From Filobasidium wieringae (taxonomy: Eukaryota > Basidiomycota > Tremellomycetes > Filobasidiales > Filobasidiaceae), in assembly GCA_001600055.1 (NCBI GenBank), contig BCIV01000002.1, positions 314,287-378,286 on the forward strand: DNA of 64,000 nt, read 5' to 3'. Positions 49,343 through 61,832 of this stretch are shown here, in pieces (position 1 is the stretch's first letter; each line of letters begins with the position of its first letter). A program made the translations under genes and the position numbers. Under the pieces are notes generated by a model. That model was not told where the DNA came from. It made no database searches and saw nothing but the letters and a program-made list of their open reading frames with translations.

Positions 49343-50667
49343 ATGTCCACTGAAGCTTACTCTCCTATGCCCTCTCCCGCTTTTGAAGACCGAATTCACC
49401 CGGCCTCGCTCTCCAAGTGTGGAATTCACGACCCTGCCCTGCTCGAATTCATTCGAACGGAGGTTTCTCGGGAGTTTGTCTGTAAGCACGAAGAGTTCGT
49501 TCAAGGGCGAGAGCATATACTCATGTCACTTTATCTCCCTCTTCCAGACTTCCTCTCTGACAAGACCAACGAGATCATCGAGTCTTGTCAACTCGTTACC
49601 ATCGACCCTACGACTGGACTTGCTACTCCACCTGCCACTCCTGAATCACTCGAAGAAGAGCTCGCTACCCTCGGTCTCCCTTCCCTCGATCGATTCATCG
49701 CGCACGTCATCGAGTCGTCCAACGTTCAGATCCCTACCCTCATCACTGCTGTCGCGCTTCTCGAGCGATTGAGGGGACGTCTACCAAAGGTCGCAAAGGG
49801 CATGGCTTGTACTAGGCATCGCGTATTCTTGGCCACCCTTATCTGTGCTGCCAAGTATGTCAACGATTGTTCGCCGAAGAACAAGCACTGGGTAAGTCGC
49901 GCGTGTTTATGTGACATGACACGATAGGTCCTGATCGCGTGTTCCGCCTACCACACAGTCCAAGTACTCTGCTATCTTCAGCTTGCCCGAGGTCAATTTG
50001 ATGGAGAAGCAATTGCTCTTCCTCCTTGATTTCGACTTGAACGTTAACGAGGCCGACATCGTCACCTGTGAGTCGCGTTGTTGTGATCGCTCCTCCGCGC
50101 GTGTCTTTAACTACCGTTGTGTCTCTTACAGACTTTGAGCCCTTCCTCTCGCAGTACTGCTTCGAGACGTCGGCTCCTGCTTCCCCCGTCATGGCGCCTA
50201 CGCCCATGCTAGAACCGGTCGTTGCGCCTGTCCCTGTCGTCTCCCAGCCTTACATTGCACCTGCTGTCGGACGAAAAGTTCGAACGGTAACTCGAGGGGA
50301 AAACACCTTTGTCTACCCTGGCATGGACCGATCAGGTTCCTGTTCGTCTTTGGAATCGGTCACTTCCACCGCATCTACCATCTTACAAACTCCTCCAGCA
50401 TCACCTGAACTTCCTGCCAGGTTGTTGTACAACAAACCTCAGGCGGTCAAGCAGATCCAAAGGAGTCAATACGAGCAGCAGAAAGGGCCAGCCATGCATT
50501 CATCTCACCTGAAGGCACCTGCTCCAGTCACTATCGCTGGCGAGGCGCCGGGACTCATCGAACGACTGATGAGGATGCACGGTCGGCGAAAACCGGTACC
50601 GCACATGCAGCCTTATGACGAGGTGGATGGCATGACTACCCTCATCCAACACGGGATGGCCATCTAA
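49343..50667 (+). CDS. Pcl1/2-like cyclin
   Basis: This is a cyclin of the Pho85-partner (Pcl) class, acting at G1 and in morphogenesis. The start [20 protein letters not shown] has a good context (ACCATGT). The cyclin box starts at about residue 105, with [20 protein letters not shown] and [18 protein letters not shown], then [20 protein letters not shown] and, across an intron, [20 protein letters not shown] followed by LDFDLNV. These are the core helices of Pcl cyclins, including the KY(S/T)xI variant. The C-terminal region after the box is Pro/Ser-rich. Three exons, about 390 residues. The next gene (Bye1-like) is convergent. Confidence 0.8.
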
Positions 50668-50712
50668 CCTCACACAACCAAAAATACCATCTCTTCTGGG
50701 CTTCAGGTTTCA

Positions 50713-50740
50713 CTCCTCTCTCTCTCTCTCTCTCTCTCTT
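50713..50740. repeat. CT dinucleotide tract
   Basis: About 13 CT units in the 3' region of the cyclin gene. This is a simple-sequence repeat. The rest of 50668-51026, between the cyclin stop and the Bye1-like stop, shows no gene. Confidence 0.85.
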
Positions 50741-51026
50741 TTTTGGGCATCCATCTTGGACTTTAAACTTGTAGCAATTGAACGGGTCGCGCGGCTTCCA
50801 CCATCTCCATCTGGTGTAGCATTTCCGAATTGTATGATTAGACTTTCCTCAAGGAACTCAGGTTGAACCTGCCACTCGTTTACCCACCGTCCTCGCCAAG
50901 ATGGACAAGGACCTTGTAACGCTTTACAACACAGGCTTGATGCCACTTATAAAAGACCTTGATGGTCGTCATATGATAGTTACATGTCAATTCCTAGTCC
51001 TTTACAACTTTTTTCTTGTTCCTGTT

Positions 51027-54000
51027 TCACTGTCGGTTACCTCGCCCTCGATTGGCTCGAGGGGGGTATTCTTGGCTGACGCGCCGATTGGGCGAAGATT
51101 GATTCTGTGATCCTGGATAGCCATTAGACGGTGCACTGAAAGGTTGACCATACATCGGCGGACTGCCCCTCGGACTGCTACCAGCAATATGAGCCAGTCT
51201 CGAAGGGTGCACGGGAGGCGAAGGTTTGGCAGCCATCAATGGGGAATTTCTAGCGGGCGAGGGGAAGATGGGCACGCTGTTCGTCAGATGAGGCGAGTTG
51301 TGAGATGGTGGGAAGGGTGGCATCTGAGGCGGAGGGAGCGTGCCAGCGAATGGAGGCAAAACCGGAGCAGCCTGCGCAGGTGCAGTCGGAGTTGGGGCGA
51401 TAGGTGAAGCCGTAAATGGTGCCGGTATGGTGTTTCCGGATGGCATCTTACCGGCTGCGAGCATTTGCTGTATGACGTTCGGGTTCAGCGTAGCCAGAAG
51501 AGCGGAAATATCCGGTTGACCTTGACTTGGCGGGTTGGTAGCTGGAACAAGCGTTGGTATGGACGGCTGAGGAGCCAGAACTGGAGGCGTTACCTGTGTA
51601 GGTAATGGCATAGGCGGCATCTCTCTGTTTTTGGGCAAGATGATCACGCAAAGTAACACATCGCTGGTGCGCCGAGATGGCAGTAGATTGCGATCCATCA
51701 GGTCAAGGAACTCAAACGAATTGCCCGGTTTGAGTGGCACCACATATACTTCCTTCGGAGCGCCAGGTGGAGGAGTATTTCCGTAAGGAGCATGGACAGC
51801 GTGTCGTCTGAGCGTGAAAGAAATAGAGGAATCAGTTTGCAATAGACCTACACGAAGGAAGCCATCACTCACTCTCGACTTGAATAGAAGTCGAACAATC
51901 CCTGCAAATGGCTCGCGTTACCAGATGTCGAATCGCTTGCATCGTCAGGTGTTGGACTAAAGGCCAGCACAACCAGTTCTTTGCTTGCGCTCAGACGATT
52001 ATCCAGTAGGTATTTTGCAGACACCGCCTCCCTTACTCGACCGATCAAAACGACTGGATCCTGGGGTAGCAACCGCTTCCACAATTCCCGCGAAGGTCCG
52101 AGGTCAGGTCCAGCTACTTGACGCGCTTCGACTTTGGGACGCGGAATATTAGCAGCCGATGCATCAGGGTTATCGATCTGAAGAGAGAGCTGGCTCAGTA
52201 AGAACGAGAGTCAAACAAAAGCATAGAACATACCTCTCCTGTCCAGACTACAGGCAAGCGTTCAAACATTTCCTGTTCTGTCGGCCCGACCGGTTTGAAT
52301 TGCGTTTCCTCTCTCGTCGTCGGAGCTTTTGCATAAAAGTCATGCTCAGAGCCTTCATCCTCGTCATCACCTTTTGTGAACCCATCCGTAAAGTCTGGTA
52401 ACTCCTCCCCATCGCCTTCATTCTCTCCAGGAGCGGATGAGTCATGCTTGACGTCTCCGAGAACATTTCTCAAAGAGAACGACGAAGTTCGGTGTGTTAG
52501 GGGTGCCGGCATAGTAGCGGGCAATGATTCAAGCTCTACGTTTCGGCCGGCTCCAGTCGCTTCGTTAGCATTGGCATCCTCTATCGTTGTTCCATCATCT
52601 TCCTTGACGTCATCAGAATCGTTCCCTGTGTCTTCTTGGACATCCATGGCCTCTTCCGCATCTACAAAAGCCTTCTGCTGCTGTGTCGTCTGGCTCCTTC
52701 TGCTGGCATCGGCAACCCCCTCTTCGATCGCCACCTGGGAGCCCTCTACTTCTCTTCTTCTACTAGCACCGGCAATCCCCTCTTCAATTGCCTGTAAGGC
52801 TTCTGCATCTTCCAGAATCTTCTTTGTATATCTGACTGGCGCATAAGCATCCTCATATCGGATTGACGACTTCATGCTCTCCGCTTCAATCTTTCTAATC
52901 TCCGCCAGCTGCTCTTCCGTCGCCAGATCCTTTGATGTCATGCTCGCTACTGTCGAACTGGCGATAGTCTGTGTGGCGAAACCTTCCTGCAGATCCAGAC
53001 GAAGATCGTGTTCCAGGGCCGAGATGATGGACTGATATTGTGATCTATAGTTATGATTGATCAAAATCCGACACTTTAGTCCTCATGATCTGGCGGCACT
53101 CACCTGTAACTAGGTTTTGGCTGGAAGGCTCCTTTCTCCTTAACAAACTCTTTGTTCTTCTCAAAGATCCCCTTTTCCACTTCTGCTGCATATCCATCTG
53201 CTCTTCCTTTGATCTCTGCAGCTTCTTGCTCAGAAAACTCAATGGTCGCCAAGTCTTCCTCAGTGATAGGCTTGACTGGATCATCAATCGAGACATCTTT
53301 CGAGGCGTCATTGCTGTCAGGTTGTACCGTATCATTCTCGTTCGAAGTCGGATTCGTCTGATCTACATCAACCATGTCGCCAACAGATGGAGCCTTGACA
53401 TCTACAGCTCGAACATTGACCCAAATCTGTCTCCTCCGATACCCTTCAAACACCTTCCCGAACGCCGCTTGCAACTTGTTCAGGCAGAATGTTCGTAGAT
53501 TAGTCCATTCACTCCCTATGATAGGTCGACCTAGATTGGCAGTTGAGGTTTTACGTTGTTTCGATGTAGGAACAGGGGACGAGGAGGTAGATCGTTTTCG
53601 TTTCAACGGCGAGGGGCGAGTGCGGCCCTTCTTGATAGACCTGACGAGTGAGTCTCCCGACACCTATACCGGAATCGGCTCAACTTGCCTGTTCTACTTT
53701 TCTGCGCGCATGACTCACCTCTGCATCACTCCCACTTCCACTATCGTCTCGTCCAATCCTCTTCTTTGTCCCTTTCGCTCCAGGCTTTCCTTCGACCCTC
53801 TCGTCGGCCCCATAATCGCTCCCTTCCGCACTGCTCTCGGACTCCGAGTCCGGCTCAGACTTGTACCTCTTCTCTTCTTCCTCTAGTGCAACTTCTTCCG
53901 CTACCTCTTCTCCCAAGTCAGCCTTTGAGGCAGAATTTGCTCCTTTTTTCTTCGTGGATTTGGGGGGTTTCCTCTTTCTTTTAGAAGAAGACGGTTCTGG

Positions 54001-54524
54001 TTCTGGTTCTTTTACAGGAGAGACGGATCTTGGTGGAGACGGCAGAAGGGAAATGTCCGAAGTCTTCAGTGATTTTCGTTCTCCTCCTGTCTTTATTTCG
54101 CAGTCAGGACATATATAGACATCTAGTTATTATGCATTGTTAGCCGTAAGCTCAATACACCGAGTGGACGGAATACTTACGGATATTCTCTGCTTGAGCC
54201 GCGGTCATTCTGACGCATTTGAAGTGAAACCTGCAAAGTATGGATCAGTGAACGAACTAGGTAGGGGGAAACTGTAGCGGAGATCATTCCTCACCATTCA
54301 TGGCATTCGTCGCACTCGATCATTTTCCTTCCCCCTTCTGGCTTTCGGCAGATGCAATAAATTTGTTCCCCTTCATCCTGCTCAATCTCATCCTCCTTGA
54401 CAGCCTTGCCCTTTCCTTTTCCCTTCCCATTCTGAACCAACTTGATAGGAACAGAAGGCTCAGGCAAAGTCTCCTTGAGACGGGCGGAAGGTTGTTTGAC
54501 CCTGTTGCTCTGCCGGGTTGACAT
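51027..54524 (-). CDS. BYE1: PHD, TFIIS-M and SPOC protein of the Bye1 type
   Basis: This is a chromatin and Pol II elongation factor class. The PHD finger reads modified H3 and the TFIIS central domain binds Pol II. The ATG at 54524 starts MSTRQSNRVKQPSARLKETL, with the PHD finger YCICRKPEGGRKMIECDECHEW, FHFKCVRM and ICPDC completing the Cys4-His-Cys3 set across two introns. A basic/acidic linker (KKRIGRDDSGSGSDAE) leads to the TFIIS-M-like region (EWTNLRTFCLNKLQAAFGK ... SQYQSIISALEHDLRL). Then comes a disordered acidic middle, then a SPOC domain (PVVWTGE ... RELWKRLLPQDPVVLIGRV ... HAVHAPYG ... DLLLCVIILPKN). The C-terminus is Pro-rich and ends NRGRGNRQ. Eight or more exons. The middle carries a repeated AIEEG-x-ASRR block. 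Confidence 0.8.
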
Positions 54525-54895
54525 CTTCTGTGCCGGACGTCTCGTGCTTAGAAACTTTTGAAGACGGGAAACGTAGTTCCGCTTGATGCACTCGGTAGAA
54601 ACGCGCCGTTTTCGATTTTCAGGCGTCCATCAGAAGTCACCAATTTGTTGGTAACGGTGCACACTATTGTAGATTTGGGTTGATCTCACTTGAATCGTTT
54701 GAGAGATATTGAGAGATGGATGAAAGGCTGATGACGATTAAGGAAACGGCGCGCTTGGCAATTTACGCTGGCGCTTCTGTTTGGCTGTGCGGGGTGGAAG
54801 TTGATCAAGCTTGAACATTTCGAGATATCAGTCTCAATTAGAGAGGTCAAGGTAGATACAAACAGGTCAGCACACGCTAGATGTACAATACAAAC
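54525..54895. promoter_or_regulatory. divergent promoter of the Bye1-like and uS2m genes
   Basis: About 370 bp between divergent start codons. I see no gene or recognisable site. Confidence 0.5.
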
Positions 54896-56102
54896 ATGTC
54901 TGTCCGTTCCTCTCTCAGATGCGCTAGGATCGCTGTCGCCGAAGCAGGTAAACATCGATGCTGTGATCGCTTAGTGATCTTGGGACGCTGACCTTGTTCC
55001 AATCAGGTCCATCTACCCCGCGATCCTTTTCCTCTTCAGCAGCTACTCTCGTGGCCTCTCAGACCCATAAGTTACCACCAAGGGAGAAACAAAATGGGGA
55101 ATCTATGGGGCAGAAGGACTGGGCGGAGCAGCTGAGACATGTCAGAGAATGGAAGGGTAGACAAGAATACATGCGTGAGTGATCAAGCCGCTCTTGTCTA
55201 TCTGGCAGAGTCGATCCACTGAATGTGACTTCTCCGATACTCTTGCTTGATTCGTTCGCATCTTTACCATGTCCGACTATATCTACAGGCAAAGCAACTG
55301 CCAACATCAAGCCTCCTTCCTATTCTGCGCAATCCGAAACGCGGACCGACCCTAAAGCCCACCTCCTCTCGCAACTGACCGCCGCTACCGCTCAACTCGG
55401 TCACATCCCATCCTCTCTCTCTCCTCCGTATATCCCCTACATCCATTCTACGCGGAGCAACGTGCACATTATCGATCTTGAACAGACTGTAGAGCTCCTC
55501 AAGAGGGCTAGTGATTTCGTACGAGGTGTAGTCGAGAGGGACGGAGCAGTACTGTTCGTAGGAACCAGAAAGGCACACAGAGGGATGGTCCGAAAGGCTG
55601 TGGAAAGGATTGAAGGGAATGGATTCGGGGTTGCAGGTGAAAGATGGATGCCAGGAACGATGACGAACAGTTTGTCTTAGTAAGCCCATGACCAGGCTGA
55701 TCATCCATCAGCTCGACTAAAGTTTCATACTCTCAGTTTTGGACCTAAGCCTATCCGTTCGAAATCTCACCTCCCAGACGTCGTTGTCATCCTCAACCCA
55801 TCCGAGAACTTGGCCTTGATCAAAGAGTGCAACATTTCCAATATTCCTACCGTCGGAATCGTTGATACGGATACTGACCCCAGGATAGTCACCTATGCTA
55901 TCCCTGCCAATATGGAGGTAAGTACAACATCACTTGGATGTTCATCTAGATATTCATCCTATTTCTCTTCCGCGCCGTTCTGGTGAATCAGTCAATGAGG
56001 ACTGCAGAACTGATCGTCTCTACCATATCGTTGGCCGGAAAGGCCGGTCGGGAAAAGCGATTGGCTGAGAGTATTCAGGGATCGAACAGGGGGAGACGGT
56101 GA
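54896..56102 (+). CDS. MRP4: mitochondrial small-subunit ribosomal protein uS2m
   Basis: This is the mitochondrial homologue of bacterial S2. I chose ATG 54896 (MSVRSSLRCARIAVAEA), which has A at -3. An in-frame ATG at 54881 would add MYNTN. Either N-terminus is Arg/Ser-rich without acids, as in a matrix presequence. The fold markers are HLLSQLTAATAQLGHIPS, NVHIIDLEQTVELLKRASDF, GAVLFVGTRKAHRGMVRKA and, after an intron, FGPKPIRSKSHLPDVVVIL and NISNIPTVGIVDTDTDP, which are core uS2 strands. The C-terminus is ESIQGSNRGRR. Five exons. Confidence 0.85.
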
Positions 56103-57075
56103 TCCATCTTTTCAGGCGATTGACAGGGAGTTGTAATTTACCTAGATATCATATCGCTCGCCATCTAATAAATTAGTAGCGAGCTCGAGCGGTTGAGATT
56201 GCAAGGACTGGGAATACGTGGAATACGTAACAAACTCGTTGTTCAAGCGTAGTTAATCGTGGTCCATTTATCGCTGACTTTGGGCTCTCGCTCCTCGGAA
56301 GCGATTATTCTTCGACTGCTGTCCTTCGCCTCTTATTTCTCACCCGCTTCGTCGATCTCAATGGGGAAGAGGGAGAAGTATACCCTATCCCCCTACGCCT
56401 GTTTCCCATTCTATTCTTGATCCCATTCCTCTATCATCTTAGGCTCCCTTTGCTATTATCCTTTGATCTCGAAATAGCAACGAGAAAAGAGGTCCAGCTT
56501 GACAAGTCAGAATTCTACAGCAAGCTGGTTTTTCGGTCATGATACAGTGCGCCAGACTTCTCGATGTTACGCAGGCGTATTGTGCGTTTTATGGTGGGGC
56601 TCTCTTTTGCAGCTTTCGTAGCCCAAGCAAGGTCAAGTCGAGTATGCTGTTTCATGATTGCGAGGTGAAACGTCGCGCTGAGCGATGTCAAACAGAAGCG
56701 CACCATCCGATCGATGACGAATCGAAGAGTCTAGCAGTAATTGCGTAGCCAACCGCGGAAGCTGATTGAAAATGACGAAGCGTGAGAAACTGATCAGACG
56801 TGGCAGAGTCGGGCATCGCAGAGTATATCATCATCCACTCGATCCACATTCCGTTCACATCGCTCTCCCCCCGTGCCCTTTCTCCTCTCTCTCATATCCT
56901 ACTTTTAAAACAAACGTTAGATAACAGTGAGTACCACGCTTTCCTTCTCAACTCCCTACCAACCATCGGTCGCCGCGCTCCCCGCTCCCATCGCTTCCTG
57001 TCCACATTCCATCCTCTTTTTCTCTACCATATTCACGGGACTCCTAACTTACGTACAGCCTTTCCTCTTCTCGAA
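56103..57075. other. intergenic region upstream of cyclophilin
   Basis: About 1 kb. The last 250 bp (from about 56830) are CT-rich with several ATG-free open frames and probably form the leader of the cyclophilin gene. Nothing else is supported. Confidence 0.4.
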
Positions 57076-57903
57076 ATGTTTGCCTCTGCTATTCGTAACT
57101 CTGCTGCTTCAGCTAAAGCCAACATGTCGTGAGTCTATCAAACAAAGCTATTCGCTAGTCACGCACGTTTTCTGATCAAAGCACCGCTCGATCTCTTTGA
57201 CGCTCCACAGCAAGGTCTTCTTCGATATTTCTATCCGCAACCAGCCTGCCGGCAGGATCACTTTCGAGTTGTTCGACGACGTTGTCCCCAAGACCGCCGC
57301 CAACTTCCGAGCTCTTTGTACCGGAGAGAAGGGATTCGGATACGCCGGATCCAAGTTCCACCGTGTCATTCCCCAGTTCATGCTCCAGGGAGGAGGTGAG
57401 TTCAGCCGTTTTCTGAAAACTATCAAAGGACGGTGATGTTGATCGTCTTTTCGTCTGATCAGACTTCACCGCCGGTAACGGAACTGGTGGAAAGTCCATC
57501 TACGGAAACAAGTTCGCTGACGAGAACTTCCAGTTGAAGCACACCGTTAGTCCTTTATCTCATTCTTTCGAGCTGTCAACCCTGTACTCACCTTTATTTC
57601 TACGTGTTCAGGAGCCCGGTCTTTTGTCCATGGCCAACGCCGGACCCAACACCAACGGATCTCAGTTCTTCATCACCACCGTCAAGACCTCTTGGTTGGA
57701 CGGAAAGCACGTCGTTTTCGGACGTGTTGTCGATAACTTCGACTTGGTCAAGAAGATCGAGACCCTCGGATCCGCCAACGGTAGTACGTAGTCGTCTCAC
57801 ATCAAACTACTTTCTTCCAATCTGAAATTGATATCTTGATGCTTTTCTTGCGACTGCAGCTCCCTCCGGTGAGGTTAAGATCACCAACGCTGGTACTGTT
57901 TAA
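57076..57903 (+). CDS. CPA1: cyclophilin A-type peptidyl-prolyl isomerase
   Basis: This enzyme interconverts Xaa-Pro bonds and binds cyclosporin. The first ATG (57076) gives [20 protein letters not shown], a positively charged Ser/Ala-rich extension. The second (57124, MSKVFFD) gives a conventional cytosolic cyclophilin. Markers of the active site are [13 protein letters not shown] (catalytic Arg), [46 protein letters not shown] and [13 protein letters not shown] last intron with a GTACGT donor leads to [14 protein letters not shown]. Five exons. The gene symbol follows the cryptococcal naming; a CPA1/CPA2 distinction is not possible here. Codon use is biased (GTC, AAG, ACC), as in a strongly expressed gene. 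Confidence 0.9.
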
Positions 57904-59824
57904 GCGCAGACTTTTGCTCTTCGCCTATAAAAGGAGTATGCAGAATTGCGGGATGTTCGGTCGATAGTAAACATAAATGAAATGATATTGCGATCATATG
58001 AAAGTTGATGCATTGAGTAATCTACGAATATGGGAAATCCTGAGTGTAGCTCGTGTTGTGTAGGCATTGTCGGACCGAACGCTGGGGTCGTTTTTGCATG
58101 CTCATCAATTCAGGCATGCTTGAGTCCGATGCAACAGTTTCGCAGGTATTAGTAGAGGTTGTGTTAGGAGCTTGAGTCCTCTGTCTGGCAAAACTGCTAT
58201 GGCGAGTGGAGGTGTATTTGCACTCGAAGGTTGGCTGCGATGGTCCAAAACGGAGACGGTGAGTCATAAGTACGTTAGAGAACATCTGCTCGCGTTGGGA
58301 GTCTTCAAATACCAAAGAGCGATGCCTTAGACTTTCGGAAGGGGGGCTGGATGCTCTGTGAGAGGAAGTTGATATCGTGGCGAGGTCACGATACGCGCGC
58401 ATGTGACCATCATAATGTCAAAGGAGAAGACGTCTGACGGATGTCGAAGATTGATAGAAAGTCTGTGTGATGACCTGTAAAGAGGCTGATTACGAGGATG
58501 AGGGCAGAGCTAGATGTCTGCCTACGACCTGACCTAGCCGTCTTGCCTTGTCACAGCGTTAGTCTCGATATTACGTCCAGTCAGCGATATGATTGCTAAA
58601 AAAAAATTACGATAGATTTCGGACCGAACACTCTTGGCTGAATACGGTTCAGCTTGAGAAGTTCATACGATAGGTTGCGAGCATGGTAAAGCTAGTATCA
58701 GTCTGGTTCATATCTGAATGTCATGATACAAGTCTCTACGCCAATACCGGACTATTCTTGGGTTTCGAAGCATTTTCTACATCGGTTTGCGACGCTATTC
58801 TTTAGGCAGGCTTTCTGTTCCTCCAACCGCCTAATCCACTCAGGCCTAGGGCCCCATGCGCCGCTGAACTTTTCGTCGGATTGAAAGGGTTATCGATCGC
58901 GAGAGAAGCAGGAGGGTCATTGCTTGCGGTGGAGGCCTTGTCAGATTTGGCCAGGCTACTTCCCGATGAAGGTTCGGTCAGCGCCTTTTCAATCGAAGAA
59001 GTTGTGCTCATTTTGGACATGCTTAATTCAGGGCGGGTACTCGGTGAAGCGAACAAACAAGTGGGTAATCTTTCCATATTCCACGAAGATTGATTTGTAC
59101 ACCTTACTTTATACCAAGCTGTGAACCCGCATAGATACAGCAACACAGTAGAGGAGTGACCAGGCTTGTGATGAAAGGAGATCGTTGCCCGATTTCTAGT
59201 TAGAAGAAGCCAAAGGTTGCCTGTGTGACGCATGATAACAGCAGATGACAACGCCAATCAGTACGCTTCTCGTCAAGGAACTCCATTGTAGGAAGAGAAG
59301 TTTCAATGTAACCGCTGAAGGCTTTTCAAGCGGAACATAGGGCAAACTTCCCATCTGAAATTTTGATGGTGGAAAAGTGGAAAAGCAATTTGCGCGTCTC
59401 AGGACGCTCAGTCTACCACGTGCAGTTTCTAGACCTGGCAGCTGTCAGTTAGCGGTTGTTTGTGTGCACGAATCCATTATTCTGGCCCTCGCTAGTTGCA
59501 TATAAGTCAACGTTGTCATCTCATCCATCAACACAGTTTTGTGTGAAAGGAAGTCAATTACAGTATACTGGCTTAGAGTGCCGACGACTGCAAGGATGCC
59601 TTGTTGAGATAGAAGTCCTCATTCGTCAGTCAAAAGGCGCCTATCCAAGAAGCGACATCGCGCTTCCTCGCAAGCCAGAGAATACTCAAGGCGGGAAGAT
59701 CACAAGCGAAGACACTGATTGCCGTCTCGGCCGAGATAGCCAGAACCAGCAGGTTAACGAAGAGGAGCATGTATTGCGCTAGTTGTACATCGGTGCATCA
59801 TGGTTTTGTAAACTATAAACTCCT
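57904..59824. other. gap between cyclophilin and prohibitin-2
   Basis: About 1.9 kb containing the small candidate ORF above and a 126-codon minus frame (58022-58402) immediately after the cyclophilin stop that I did not accept. I see nothing else. Confidence 0.35.
58802..59020 (-). CDS. small candidate protein of unknown function
   Basis: The frame from ATG 59020 (MSKMSTTSSIEKALTEPSSG...) to the stop at 58802 encodes 72 residues, Ser-rich at first and ending with HGALGLSGLGGWRNRKPA. The frame continues open upstream to 59257 without a clear start. The C-terminal Gly/Trp/Arg pattern looks more like a real protein end than a chance frame, but I recognise no family. Confidence 0.3.
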   Translation of the reverse strand: MSKMSTTSSIEKALTEPSSGSSLAKSDKASTASNDPPASLAIDNPFNPTKSSAAHGALGLSGLGGWRNRKPA

Positions 59825-61514
59825 TTACTTTGATTTGGGGGTGATATCCTGCTGAACTATTTGTCATGAGAAGATCCGTCATTAGCAAACGTTCTATGTT
59901 CCATTTATTTCTGGGCAGAATGGGCTTACCGTTGAGCAACAAGGTGTTGGCATCGAGAACGACCTTGTTTCCACTGGTTCCGAGCATCGCGGCGATATCT
60001 CTAGCAGCCTCCAACTTTCGGAGTTCAAGGAAACCCTTGTTGGCCTTGATAGCGTCACTGATCAACTCGGCAGAACGAGCCTCTCCCTGAGCTCGGACAA
60101 TGATCGATTGCTGTAAGAGTGATGAATACGTATCAGTAACTAGTAACTGCGTTCTGGATAGAACGATGATGTAGACACACCTTCTCCTGGATAGCCTGGT
60201 CAACCAAGAAGGCGGCTCGCTGAGCGATCTGCTGGGCAACCTGCTTGGCTATTTCACGGCGCACAAGACCCCGTTCAGTTCCTCGCTTTCCAATCACACC
60301 AACCTCAGCCCAACTAACCTTCAACAGCGTGAGTGAACTCGGGACTGAAAGCCACATGGGTGATTGAAACGTCGTCCAAGATCAAGTTGAACCTTCTTGC
60401 TCGTTTCATCAAGTTGTCACGGACAAGTCTCGATACCTATTCGCATCGTCACCGAAGATTTAGCTACTCGCCGAATAGACTGACGATCGCCAAGGTACTT
60501 ACCATCTCTCGCTGAGTAATCAATTGACTGGCGTTGAACTGCGCAACGACGGCCTTCAATACCTCGTTAACGATAGAGGGCAACACTCTCTCATCGTAAT
60601 CGGTTCCGAGCTCTCGGTAGCTGTAAATCGCGATGTTTAACGAAGAGCGTTATGGGGCAATACGAAAGAGACTGACATGGTAGGGAGATCCTCGACTGAG
60701 GGTCGGGACAGAACACGGCATGTGATGTTGACCTGAAATAATAGGGATATTAGCAACATCGTTGCAAGACCACCACCAAGGTGATCTTCCTCACCATCTG
60801 CAAATCTATAAAGGGAGATAGTCTGAGTGAGTTCGATTCTTACTCAAGCACAAGCAGCAGAATCTTGCTTACCTTTGGTACCGGTCAAAGAAGCGATGTT
60901 CCTTGGCTTTGCCCTGACATCGTAGATGATGGGAGATTCAAACCAAGGGATCTATTTAGCCGTGGAGAAGACGGTGAGATGAGATGCTTAAAAGAGGAGG
61001 AGAGTAATGTGACTAGAAACTGACGTTGAAATGGGTTCCTTCAGGGTAGATGGTGCTGCCGATACCATTCAATCTATTATAAGGAACAAGATATTAGAAT
61101 CAGATAGAAAAAGATATCAGGACGGGATCGAGCTTACCGAGTGTATTTGATAGCTCGGTGACCTCCATCAACTGCGACAGAGCACGACGAATATTCAAAC
61201 AAACGTTCCTCTGCGATAACAGCTAAACATACCGTTAAAGATACTCTGGTTGATGGCCAATCCACCAACAGCAAGAGTAATTAAGAGCCCGCCTCCAGCC
61301 ATGAACCCCTTGAATCCACCAGGACCGCCTCCGCCAGCTCCACCTCGTCCGAATCCAGCACCTCCGCTCTTCTGGGCCTTGGCGAATTGAACGGCGAGCC
61401 GTTGGAGAGCTTCTCGACCTGAAAGTATGCAAGGTGTGAAGGGTATGAGCAAGCGTTCGGCAAGTCGATCGAGCGTGTTTCGGGAAAAGGCGACCGACCT
61501 GTTTGAGGGTTCAT
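59825..61514 (-). CDS. PHB2: prohibitin-2
   Basis: This is a subunit of the ring-shaped prohibitin complex of the mitochondrial inner membrane, a chaperone and scaffold. It starts MNPQTG, with an intron splitting codon 6. Next come [19 protein letters not shown], a Gly-rich linker ([17 protein letters not shown]) and a membrane anchor ([18 protein letters not shown]). The SPFH domain follows across introns ([116 protein letters not shown]). The coiled coil is [12 protein letters not shown]. The last exon gives [16 protein letters not shown] stop. About nine exons. It is divergent from the Maf-like gene 319 bp away. Confidence 0.93.
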
Positions 61515-61832
61515 TTTATAATGGGCAGAAGATGGAAGAGTAGAGTATGAGAGATGCAGAGAAACTTGTAGTATGCAGCTGTGATTGAGTCGTTGCTGAG
61601 GTTATTGAACGATGGTTCGATCGATTTGCGTTGCCGCCGAGCATGGCGTCAGCGAGCGAAATCAAGCAATTCGGCGAGAATGAATATGCGTTATTTGATG
61701 TTATCGATGTCGAGACCGTTAAGGATCATCGCTGACTTCGATAGCTGAGCATTCTGATCATTACAGATTACAGATCTTACAGAATAATTGCCGTATACTA
61801 TAACTATACGCCTCGACTTGCACTTCAACAAA
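61515..61832. promoter_or_regulatory. divergent promoter of PHB2 and the Maf-like gene
   Basis: About 320 bp. AT-rich sequence near 61750-61800 lies just upstream of the Maf-like start. I see no gene. Confidence 0.5.

Noticed and set aside
58022..58402. 126-codon minus-strand frame after the cyclophilin stop
   Set aside because: It has no family features, overlaps the likely cyclophilin 3' UTR and shows Ser/Thr/Arg-rich chance composition.
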